A stretch of 33,077 nucleotides of DNA from Bigelowiella natans CCMP2755. Its lineage: Eukaryota; Cercozoa; Chlorarachniophyceae. This document shows, in pieces, positions 22,577 through 32,296 of this stretch. Both the position numbers and the translations under genes were made by a program. Numbering within the stretch: position 1 is the stretch's first letter; each line of letters starts with the position of its first letter. Location of the stretch: assembly GCA_000320545.1 (NCBI GenBank), contig ADNK01000460.1, positions 1-33,077 on the forward strand. Reading direction: 5' to 3'. The notes under the pieces were generated by a model that saw only the letters and a program-made list of their open reading frames with translations, was not told the origin of the DNA and searched no databases.

Positions 22577-22752
22577 ATGACACCGACCGCTGTGTTGGTT
22601 GGCAACCTTCATGATATACCTGTTCTTTAGGTGCTATTGGCAACAGTAGGCCTGCCTGCTCGTGGTGTGTATTCAAATCACTACTGTCATACTGTGTTGC
22701 CGCTGCTATGTTGGTGTCAGTGGTGAAGATGGGTTGAGAGAAGGGGAGAGCG

Positions 22753-22791
<39 letters not shown>

Positions 22792-25700
22792 TGGGGGGGA
22801 GGTGTGGGGGGCTCATTGTTTACACGATTTTTTGTTGCTTTTATCGACTGAAGGGAAAAGCTGGCTTTCGGCAAAAATTGTAACGTACATTAACTGGCTT
22901 GGAGGCAACGCCCGAGTTTTTAATGCTGGTATGACCTAAGAACAACTTCATATTTATAGAATACATTGAAACTGAGGTGATGATGTGCACACATACATTA
23001 AATTTTTTATTACATTTTATTTTAAAGTATTTGATTTATTTTTAAATTATGGATAAAGCTCGTGTCTTGAGTTTGTTCAGTGAGTCATATCGCCACATCA
23101 GCTTAAATAAAACAATTTGCAACAACAACAACAACAACATAGGAAAGTATCGAAGAAAGTTGCTAGATCCAAAGAAAAGTGGTCTGTGCTCATACTCCCT
23201 CTCTATGCTTACGCATGTATGTGTGTGTGTGCGCGCGCGCGCGCGCGCGCGTGTGGGTATGTTAGGATCATATTGGCAAACGTGATAGGTGCTGCACTGT
23301 CAATCTCAGGTCGCGCTTCATTTTTCAATAAAGCGAATAGCACGAAGAGGGATGGAATCGCCAAAATGGCCCTGGATGAAGCTATTCAATGGTTACAACA
23401 TCCAGGTGATGGATAATGTATTGAAGAACATATTATGCTAATGACTGATACTTGGCCCTTTAACATTTTTTATTTATCTATCATTAGAGCACCAAGTGGC
23501 CGTGTTTGATGCAACCAATACTACGCCAAGGCGTCGCCAAATTATCCGAGTATGTATTTACATTGTTCATAGAACAAAGTTGTGAAAACGATCCATATAA
23601 TCAATTCTTGAATCCCCCCACCCCCCCCGCCCCCTCCCTCTCTGTGTGTAAGGATACCGTGAACAATTCAAAGCGGAAGTTAAATCTTATATTCATGGAA
23701 TCGATTTGCACGAACCAAAAGGTGTTGCTGCACCTCTAGTGATACAGTTTCTGCAGGACGACTACTGCGTTGGAGTGCTGATATGTTAGCATTTCTTCTA
23801 TCGCCTTAGAAACAGATACATCCGTTGCAGAACCTTGTGTAAATGTTCCCGATTTTGTTGGCTAGTTATCGTCGCCATCTTTGTATGTGAATGCACATTT
23901 GGTTTTTTAATTCAAAATTACGTGTACTACCACTACTATTTATTACTGCTGCTATTACAACTACCATACAGATTAGAGTTTGAATACAAATAGGCAGTAA
24001 CGCCCACGTATCGGCCACATTTTTTCCTTTCACTTCGCTTAATCATCATCATTATCATTATCATTATCATTATCCTCCTCATCATCATCACCATCATCAT
24101 CATCATCCATATAATTAGATATTGGAGAGCAACTACCTTACCAAAGTTAGGAATTCGCCTGATTTCAAGGTTCTCTGTATTTCCCATTCTCCTCCTCCCC
24201 CCATTCTTTAATCAGTTGTTACCATATGAGTTGATAGCTTTTAAATGATCATTATCCAATCGTCCTCTTTCTGTCTATTCGTCGATTGCTCGTGTTCCGC
24301 ATATTTTCACTATTGATGATGATGATGATGACGATGATGGTGATGATATTATTCCGATTTTATCGTATCATTGGGGATAGGCAACAACGGCGACTATATT
24401 ATGAGTGTGTTAATAATAATATGTATTGTACTGAACAAGGGGATGGATGAGAAGGATGCCTTAGAAGACCTCAAGAACCGGATAGCTCGGTATCAACTCG
24501 TTTACCGCACTGTCGGTGACGATGAAGGCAGTTGCTATATAAAGATTCAGGATCTTGCAGACAAGGTAGGTTTAGCTGTTATTCTATTTATTGTTGTGGT
24601 TGTTGTTATTGTTGTTGTTCATGATGATGATATTGTTGTAGTAGTAGTTTTCTGTGTTTTCCTACTTTTCTTTGCCCTTTCCCATTCTCTCTCTGTCGTA
24701 CTTTTTCCTATTGTCACTCGCTACTTCTATCAAAACAACTCTTTATCATCATCATCATCATCATTATCATTCATAATGCTGCTGAAGGTGACCGTAAAGG
24801 GAATCTACGGGTCCATCGCTCTACGAATCGTGAATCTTCTGATGTGCTGTCACAACGGCAATAGGCCTATCATATTATTGAGGTGTTGTTTCCATCTATT
24901 AATTTTACAACTACAAGCACTTTTAATATATCAGTTACACACACAAATACATATATAAATATACAATTTATATGATAAATATAGGGCAGCGGCTGCTGAA
25001 ATAAAGGAGATCGAACATACACGCAAGACAGCACTAAAGGTACAGCTCCTCCTCTTCCTCTCCCCCCCCACTTTTCCTTCTCTCGCATGCGCGCAGCAGA
25101 AGGATGTATCATGGGTTGTTGATTGGGCACGAGAAAGAAGGAACAACAGCCTCCTCTTTATCAGATATGCGAGAATACTCCTGCTAATACCACTGCATTG
25201 ATGACGATAATGAATAATGACAATGAATGACGATTTATGATGATGGCGGTGATGATGAGGTATACTTCATATCGATGATGATGATAACTTTAGACATGGA
25301 CGGCACTGGACGACTCAATGGATTATATTGGAGGTGTAGGCACTACAATACAGAAGAGATTTTATCAACACGTAGTAGTAGCAGCCAAGTATTGAAAAAT
25401 GAGTACAAATTGGGAGGTGTGCTTAAAACATGGGGAAATCTTCATCTTCGTGACGTTGCAGCGTATTCGTGCGCTGCTCTCAAAATAATATCGGTGCCTT
25501 CGCTCGAATTTCCCTTTGAGAGTACGAATAAACATATGCTGATTGATAATTATCATTATGATATGTTGATCTGCGTGCAAAGAGGATATGCTTGGAGGCG
25601 AAGACGACCTGGCTGCTGGTTTCGGTGCGCTCGGCCCTTATGCAGTAATTGAACAACATGTTTAACATGTTTGTCACCAAACACTAACTGATACCTACTA

Positions 25701-25872
25701 CATTGATGATAATAGTTTTCCCCATTACTATTAATGTCTCAGTATTTCTTCTTGTCGTAGTATTTCGATGACACTACTACTGTGAAATATGCAAGGAAGC
25801 AACACAAGCATTATTTTCTGTCGTAGGAAATGCTGCTTATATTTCCATGTGCTTCAGGGCTTGATTATAACA

Positions 25873-25918
<46 letters not shown>

Positions 25919-26695
25919 CTGAAGTGTATTTTTGTGCGTACCCGCTTGCATATGTGTGAGCCAGGAATCTCCATCAGACGAGAAGTCGTTCCGAGAAAGT
26001 AAGTAGCAGAGTTATCACACACATATTGTTTTAAATTACTGTGATGGACGATGTGTACATCCTAGTAGAAAACTGCTAAAGTAGTTGTTCGTTCATATTC
26101 TTGGATGGTACTTACTACCCCTTTCAATCTAGTGGAAGATATGCTGCTGCTGCTGCCTCTGCACACAGAGCATACATTACTACCTTCTTCGTTTGGCTGA
26201 TGTGTGTATCGACGATGCTCTCTGTTATCCTCCTCCACTGCTGCTGCTACTACTACTACTACTATCTGACGATGCTCTCTGTTATCCTCCTCTACTACTA
26301 CTACTACTACTACTACTACTATCTGACGATGCTCTCTGTTCTCCTCCTCTACTACTACTACTACTACTTCTTCTTCTTCTTCTTCTACTTCTACTACACA
26401 GTCACTAGAAGCACAGGGACGACTCCTACCATAGAAGAAGAACAACAAACTGCACTTCCGCCACTTTCAATAGAGGAAATATGCAGAACCAGAAGACTTT
26501 CCGAAACTGTGGTAGTTGTTCTACCATATTTAGTGCATTATTGGTTGTTGTTTGTCATTTACATTTTCATGACATATACATACCGCCGATTTTGAATTTT
26601 TAAGTAAAAGCCTGAAGAGGTGAGATTATTATTGTCCAAACAGCTGATTCCTCCTCTATTTAGTACTGCCACCAGTTATATGTTTGATTCGCCAC

Positions 26696-26738
<43 letters not shown>

Positions 26739-28028
26739 ATTTAGCGTTCGTCATCCCGCGAGGCAAACGTTCTTCCCAGAAGCAGAAGAGGCTCCTCATC
26801 AACGGCTAGCATGAGAGTTTTGCTTAGGGTGGGTTTCAAGCGTAGATAGATTTTGGACATAATAGAAGCAAAATGGGGAAGGGGAGGAGGAGGAGGAGGA
26901 GGAGGAAAGGATGTTACTTTTGCAGCATTCTAAGAGCAGCAGCAGGGTTATTCGGAAGACTTTCGAAAGTTTCCATGCAAGAAAGTGTTCGTGCTGTCTC
27001 TGTGCTTCATATCTCCTCCTCCTCTAGTATATATTGTAATATATTTCTGTCGTTGCCATAATGTAGTAGTAGTAGGAGTAGGAGTAGTAGGAGGAGTAGT
27101 AGGAGTAGGAGTAGTAGCGGTAATGGTGATGGTATTATCAAGGGCCACACCGGCAATTGATCGTCGTGAGTTTTGATGTTCTGATATGCTTTCTGTTGAT
27201 GTAGCAAAATCTACGAGTACCTACTATAACACACAGCACGAGCTACTCCAAGGTAGTAATGATAACAGTATTAACAGTATTAACAATAATAAAGAATAAA
27301 CTTATCGTTTCTTCCCAAATGAAGAAGAAGAAGAAATGTATGGATGATTATGGTGATGAAAACGACTGCCTTCACTAGAGAGAAAGGAACGAAATTTGGG
27401 AAAATTCACGGATAATATCGTATGAATCTCCCCCCCCCCCCCCCCCCCCCTCTCTCTCTCTCTCTTTCTCTTCCTTTCTTTTTTATATGTTTGTGTGCAT
27501 CTGTCTGTGTAGAGAGAGGGAGAGAGAGAGAGAGATTTATATGACAGTGTACAAACTTATGTAATATAGGTCACGAAAGATGGACGTGAGTTTATCAAGC
27601 GGCTCAAGGCATATACAAAAACACAGGGTTGCTTGCACAACAACAACAATTGTATAACAATCATGTCTGCATATATGTGGAAATTCTGGTTGCATATACT
27701 GTGTATTACGCACAGCAGCAGCTGACATTATTATCTATTATCTACTCTGAATCTGGCATTAATAATGTAGACTGGGCAAAGAAAGACTCTGCTGCCGTCT
27801 TTACCTCAACTTTGCCGCGTGCGATCGAAACAGCTACGGTAGTAAGGGACGAGCGATGGTGCTGTCTTCCAGATGCTGATGCTGATGTGTCGTAGTTGTA
27901 GCAGTAGTAGCGTGGTGATGATAATCAGGAGGGATGGTTGTTGTATGCTGACCATAATCAAGGCCTTCTTAGATCCAAACGATTCGGAAACTCAGACACA
28001 GCAATGGTAGTGGTAGTAGTAGTACTGC

Positions 28029-28059
<31 letters not shown>

Positions 28060-28380
28060 CGGATGACGAATTCACACAGAATAATACACAAATTGTCTTA
28101 GCTGCAAGTAAATAGTAGATCGATAATGATTTCTTGATGACAGAAAGAGTTTTACACTATAGAAGGTGGTGTGGTTGACACCGCGTTATGACGTCTATAT
28201 ATGCTGTGTTTGTAGATTTAGAAGTAATAATAGTAATAGTAGTAGTAGCAGTAGCAGTATGCATATTATTAGACTCTACGATTTCCAACAGAATACATCG
28301 CTCTTTTTGAGTGCACTGGTGTACCTTCAACTTAACCGACAGGTCTGCTTTGAACGTCCTGGACACAGGAATATGTCATG

Positions 28381-28412
<32 letters not shown>

Positions 28413-28516
28413 CGTGGTGCTCGTAGTCGTAGTAACGACTAAATTTAATGATGCTGCTACTTTAGGGATGCAAGTTGAAGGCATCAAGGTGGTGGTGGTG
28501 GTGGTGGTAGTGTGTC

Positions 28517-28552
<36 letters not shown>

Positions 28553-28602
28553 ACAGCAGTGGTTGTAGTGTGTGCCAGTAATTTATCAACATATATGCTT
28601 AT

Positions 28603-28666
<64 letters not shown>

Positions 28667-28677
28667 GTTTGTGTGTC

Positions 28678-28716
<39 letters not shown>

Positions 28717-28739
28717 ATATAAATAGATTGGGAGAGAGG

Positions 28740-28776
<37 letters not shown>

Positions 28777-28792
28777 AAGTTATCTGATATGA

Positions 28793-28825
<33 letters not shown>

Positions 28826-29149
28826 GAATCTCATCATTATAGATGTTCATCATCATCACTCATCATTTAGAAAGAGCTCCCTGAAGAGTATGAAAAGTGG
28901 CAAAGGGACAAATTTCGTTACAGGTAGTAATGTGGTGACGTTGTTAGCATGCCAACTACGTGCGCATTATTTTAAAGATTCCTCCTCCTCCTCCTCCTCC
29001 TTCTCTACCTCCTCTTCTCCTTCTTTCCTTTGCAGATTTCCAGGGGGTGAGTCCTACATGGATCTGTGTCATCGTTTATCCACGTTGGTGCTCGAGCTAG
29101 AAAGAACGAAAAGACCTGTCGTTGTGGTAGTAGTAAGAGCAGGAGTAGC

Positions 29150-29181
<32 letters not shown>

Positions 29182-29717
29182 GAGGAGGAGGAGGAGGAGG
29201 AGCAGTAGTAGTAGGTATAAGAGTGATGCTGATAGTAGCAGCAGTTGTGGTAGTATTATTATTCGTCATAGAAGCAGTAACAACTCGTAGTAGGAAGAAG
29301 GCATAACATGCATTGATGTGTAAATTTTATCAACAAACTGTGACTTGCGAGGTTATTTTGCTTTTTAGGTTTCTCACTTATCAACCTTACAAGCTTTATA
29401 CTCGTATTTTCGGGCAATTCCTGTCAGAAAAATCCCCAGTGTCAAGATTAAAAGGCGAGTTGCATTTTAATTTTACTTCGAAAGATATGTTTCATATAAT
29501 GTTGATTGAGATTAATTCGACTGGCTGATTGTTCGTTGTTTTGCCAACGGCAACAAAAGGGAGGAGAAACCATCATCTTAGAAAGCAGAATCTTACTGTA
29601 TATTTGGTGCTTGTTTCTGATCAACTGACAATGTTAATTTTTGGCTTTTACAGTCATACAATGGTGATTCTGAGTCCTCATCAATACGGTTGGAAGGAGA
29701 AGAGGATAGAGATCTAG
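22577..29717 (+). CDS. 6-phosphofructo-2-kinase/fructose-2,6-bisphosphatase (PFK-2/FBPase-2)
   Basis: Exons: 22631-22664, 22854-22928, 23143-23181, 23310-23405, 23488-23549, 23653-23721, 24119-24169, 24440-24565, 24788-24882, 25294-25333, 25965-25998, 27205-27252, 27379-27419, 27570-27627, 27771-27838, 28144-28184, 28343-28380, 28466-28488, 28871-28923, 29036-29126, 29369-29454, 29654-29717. The kinase half has the P-loop GLPARGKS (split by an intron), ARVFNAGKYRRKL, VFDATNTT, FMESIC, LTKVRNSPDF and LKNRIARY. The phosphatase half has ILLRHG, VTKDGREF, VFTSTLPRAIETAT, NVLDTGIC, ELPEEY, RYRFPGGESYMDL, VSH and HTMVILSPHQYGW. The enzyme makes, and normally breaks, fructose-2,6-bisphosphate in the cytosol to set glycolytic flux. 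The first exon (ATG 22577) and the exons from 24883 to 27419 are the uncertain parts. The kinase active site looks intact. The phosphatase does not: see the findings. Confidence 0.88.
22757..22790. repeat. GA tract in an intron of the PFK-2 gene
   Basis: About 17 GA units between the P-loop exons (intron 22665-22853). Confidence 0.95.
24985..25039 (+). other. Phase-compatible candidate alternative exon in the PFK-2 gene
   Basis: After the exon ending PIILL plus two bases of an Arg codon, two acceptors fit the phase: 24985 (AAAAEIKEIEHTRKTALK) and 25294 (HGRHWTTQWIILE). Both end in phase 0 at GT donors. Only the second keeps the conserved Arg-His-Gly of the histidine-phosphatase site. A further coding-like stretch, QKDVSWVVDWARERRNN, follows the first at about 25097. 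These may be alternative exons or chance open frames. Confidence 0.3.
25876..25912. repeat. TA tract in an intron of the PFK-2 gene
   Basis: About 18 TA units upstream of the small exon at 25965-25998. Confidence 0.95.
26207..26396. repeat. Compound minisatellite with three long units
   Basis: A unit made of GACGATGCTCTCTGTT(A)TCCTCCTC plus a variable TAC/TGC tract occurs three times, starting near 26211, 26268 and 26327. The TAC tract length differs between units and the last one runs into TTC repeats. It lies in the 1.2-kb intron 25999-27204. The open frames on both strands through it (poly-Tyr, poly-Val, poly-Leu) come from the repeat. Confidence 0.85.
26698..27123. repeat. Further triplet tracts in the same large intron
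   Basis: ATC repeats at 26700-26738, GAG/AGG repeats at 26881-26907 and an AGT/AGG mixture at 27063-27119. No exon of the kinase model falls here. Confidence 0.85.
27429..27535. repeat. C-run, CT and GA tracts in an intron
   Basis: About 21 C followed by CT repeats (to about 27472), then GA repeats at 27511-27535, in the intron 27420-27569. The C-run plus CT-run pattern is the same as at 199-240. Confidence 0.95.
28381..28552. repeat. GTA/GTG repeat tracts flanking a 23-base exon
   Basis: GTA repeats at 28381-28411 start exactly at the 5' splice site of exon 28343-28380. GTG and AGT repeats follow the donor of exon 28466-28488, at 28489-28551. Confidence 0.9.
28605..28825. repeat. CA, TA, GT, GA and ATC tracts in one intron
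   Basis: Five different simple repeats follow each other in the intron 28489-28870: CA (28607-28632), TA (28633-28660), GT (28683-28713), GA (28740-28772) and ATC (28793-28824). Confidence 0.95.
29127..29290. repeat. GTA and GAG triplet tracts at a 5' splice site
   Basis: The intron after exon 29036-29126 begins GTAGTAGTAAG and continues with AGT repeats (about 29150-29180) and GAG repeats (29181-29202). The Val/Ser-rich frames here are repeat artefacts. Confidence 0.85.
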
Positions 29718-30020
29718 CAGAAATATTTAGTTATCTGCTAGTCTGCTGGCAGGAATAGAAATAGGGGCAAGAAGGTTATCGAAGTTGCGCAAATTCGTTA
29801 TTCCCAACTCTATGCGTTCGAGTAGACCTTGTTAAAGTTTGTAAACTATGTAACTGATAATGTTGCAGCTGGCTGTATAGAATTTGAGGTTAAGGAATAA
29901 GGAAGCAGTAATCGAAATTTTGATCGAACGTAGGGTTTCGTGCGGTTATGGTACGTTGTGGTACACACGCACGTAAAAACATGGCTTAGCGCATATAGAT
30001 GTGCACACCTGTATGACTAG

Positions 30021-30138
30021 CTGATGTTGTGTCTGTGGCAGAAACCAACAGACACAACATCAGCGCTGTAGCCGCTGCATTGCACAGCTATATCAGGATG
30101 ACCATTGAAAAATTTTAATTTGTTCATTACATCCGTCT
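30021..30138. mobile_element. Hairpin-bearing segment between 15-bp direct repeats (candidate small insertion)
   Basis: CACCTGTATGACTAG occurs at 30006-30020 and again at 30139-30153, like a target-site duplication. The segment between begins with CTGATGTTGTGTCTG, whose exact reverse complement lies at 30049-30063, and also holds repeat module copy 3. No open frame of note, so any mobility would be non-autonomous. The direct repeats could instead reflect local duplication. Confidence 0.4.
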
Positions 30139-30140
30139 CA
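30093..30140. repeat. Dispersed repeat module, copy 3
   Basis: TCAGGATGACCATTGAAAAA, then TTCATTACATCCGTCTCACC. It matches copies at 18919-18966 and 19628-19722. The preceding GCCGCTGCATTGCACAGCTA resembles the sequence before copy 2. Confidence 0.75.
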
Positions 30141-30720
30141 CCTGTATGACTAGACTATGCATGCTAGCTAGCATGCATGACTACATGCTGTGTGCAATGC
30201 ACATCTAGATCTAGAAGTAGACGACGAGTTTTATTTTTTATCGATCAAATCTAGAAATGACGAGCTACATGTGTACTACATGCTAGCATGCTTGCTAGCT
30301 TGTGATGTTTAACGTACAATTGAAAAAATTGAACATATCATTCATGGCTATATCTATATATATACATATATCTATATATATATATATATTTATATATACA
30401 TCTCATACTAGCATATTGTTGCTACGAACGAGGCGGCCGTAGCGCAACCTGTCGATCAGCTGTGTGCCTATTGTACCAGCAATCATAGAATAATGGTCAT
30501 GCAAACGCGCCCAGTTTGCTGTGAGTGTTTCTGCTGCAGTGTGCAACAAAATCGTGTCGTTCTATACGCATGATGGCTGTCATGCGGTGCTGCGATGAGA
30601 TGTGCTTCGATTCGCTCATTGCATGTTTTATTTTTAGTGCAAGCTCAAATATTTGTGATTTCTTCTTGCATGTCCAGATTATATTCTCTACTGTATAAAA
30701 CAATCGTGTTAGGCATCGAT

Positions 30721-31859
30721 TTATTTCTTTTTCTTTTTGCCTCCTAACAATCTCAAAAACTTTTCATGCTTGGCTGTGTCACCAAAAGCTTTGGCAGTAC
30801 TTTCCCAGTGCGCCTTTGGCTGAGAACGCAAATACTCATGATGATGAAAATAATTTCGCTCAAATCACTTACTTTAACTCTTTTCCCTGATGACGGTAAA
30901 GCTCCATCGTCCTTGGTATCGAGATACCTAAGTAATTAGTTGTATATTATTATTATGTGTTAATTAGGGATTTTCGTATTCTCCACTTGTTGTTGTGGTA
31001 TGTATGGATGTACCCCGCTTCGTAATATTTTCGTTTTGCTCCTGCTGTTGCCGCTTCATTACAATCTGATGACTTCTCAGCTATTGTTTTGCCGGAAGGC
31101 TCTATTCCTTTGACGTAATAACTTCTGGAGGACTCGCCGAACTCCAAGCATACACCCTAATAAATGTTGGGAATGTTTTGCTTCATAAGCCATAGATTTG
31201 CATTCTGCTGTAAACAAAACAGAACCTCGGTGAGTATAAATGGCTCGTTCGGTTTGACGCGTTTTCTATGGGACCCCTCTTTCACGTAAGTCCCATGAGA
31301 AGAATTTAGATCAATGAGGCAAACTAATGAAGTAACATTCTTCGTTATAAATGTGGCGAAGGAGCTGAAAGAGCGAGCTCACCATAGTCATCCTTTTTGC
31401 TGTCTTTATCTTTCGAGTGAGGAGAACCATGCACTATAACGGCATGACGTCTTGATATGGAACCATGATCCAACACAACATCTACTGCATTTGGCTGCCT
31501 TCCCAATACAAGACAGAGCTGATCGTCTATACTCAACTTAGCAAGGTATTGCCCTTGCTTGAACACCTCAAAATGCAATCCTTTCAACGGAGTCGATAAC
31601 GCCCATGAAGGTGTTTCAAAGTATTTGCTTGAAAGTTTGGCCTTGGTTTTCGATACATCTGCAAGGTAGTAGTGTGTAAGCATCATCCGTATTAAATAAC
31701 CTCATATCCCACCTCCTTATGCAAATTGATGACTGCAGCAGGGCTTAAAATTTTCGTCATTGGTTATTAGAAAATATTGATATAAATCTCGCTATAACAA
31801 CCATCATTGTCCTTCGTCGCATCTGTTGTGGAGGGTTCCGCTGCTTCGGCCTCCGCCAT
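30721..31859 (-). CDS. NIPP1 (PPP1R8)-like FHA-domain protein with basic C-terminal tail, 6 exons
   Basis: Exons 31859-31802, 31658-31383, 31323-31226, 31156-31014, 30927-30873 and 30819-30721 join in phase to 242 residues, ending KKKKK-stop. The first exon gives MAEAEAAEPSTTDATKDND. The FHA domain begins at GLHFEVFKQG. It carries the phosphopeptide-binding signature LGRQP (72-74), SRRH (88-91) and LNSSHGT (Asn near 118), then FGESSRSYYV. The motif YFETPSWAL just before the domain and the overall order match NIPP1, a nuclear PP1- and splicing-associated protein. The tail HWESTAKAFGD plus KHEKFLRLLGGKK resembles the small-acidic-protein (SMAP) domain. The RVxF PP1-docking motif of animal NIPP1 is not seen; KRVKP occurs twice instead. 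Binding of phosphothreonine partners is likely, PP1 inhibition doubtful. Confidence 0.87.
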
Positions 31860-32171
31860 TTTTCAACGAGGTCGGTCGGAACACGCTGGATAGGAAACTG
31901 TATTGTTATTGTTGTCTTTTTCATCGAAGCAACATCCTATTATTTTTATCTGAAACTGCTTTGTGTCCCATTAAGGGAAAACCGACCGCTTTGTTAGTAC
32001 GACAATTCATTTTCTGTTAAAGCTCGTAAAAACACGTTTATTTTTATTTTTATTTTTTATATGGAACCATTTCCAGTAGATTTCCTGGATTTTCAAGGAT
32101 TATTTCTTGGATTTCAAAGTTTTTAGGGAAGCCGAGATTTATTTATTTCGACTCCGGGGATTTAAAAGATG

Positions 32172-32222
<51 letters not shown>

Positions 32223-32296
32223 CAGAGAGTCGTACAATTTCAGATATTTTCCGTGACATTTAAGCCGAAAACTCAGGTCAATCAACCTGATCAACC
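31860..32296. other. Upstream flank of the FHA gene; no gene recognised
   Basis: T-rich, with TTTTTATTTTTATTTTT at about 32039-32057 and a GA tract at about 32178-32213. It should contain the promoter of the minus-strand FHA gene. The open frame at 31826-32020 (+) overlaps that gene's first exon and is not credible. Confidence 0.4.

Larger units (their letters stand above)
29718..30720. repeat. Convergent intergenic gap with palindrome-rich island E
   Basis: Between the 3' ends of the PFK-2 (+) and FHA (-) genes. No supported exon. It contains a 22-base perfect palindrome at 30157-30178 (centre CTAGCTAG, flanked by GCATGC), CATGCTAGCATG at 30279-30290, AAATCTAGAAATG at 30247-30259, and a 15-base inverted repeat at 30021-30035/30049-30063. 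A TA/TATC tract lies at about 30350-30398. Confidence 0.7.

Noticed and set aside
22383-22874. Minus-strand 163-residue open frame with a poly-Ser/Leu run
   Set aside because: It covers the plus-strand P-loop exons of the PFK-2 gene (GLPARGKS) and a GA microsatellite. Only the part at 22409-22456 is kept as a possible exon of another gene.
25227-25652. Plus-strand 141-residue open frame in the PFK-2 gene
   Set aside because: It includes candidate exon 25294-25333 only in a different frame and has no family resemblance. Most likely intronic.
26101-26595. Open frames rich in Tyr/Leu/Val on both strands
   Set aside because: They arise from TAC/GTA triplet repeats. The composition is impossible for an ordinary protein and both strands are equally open.
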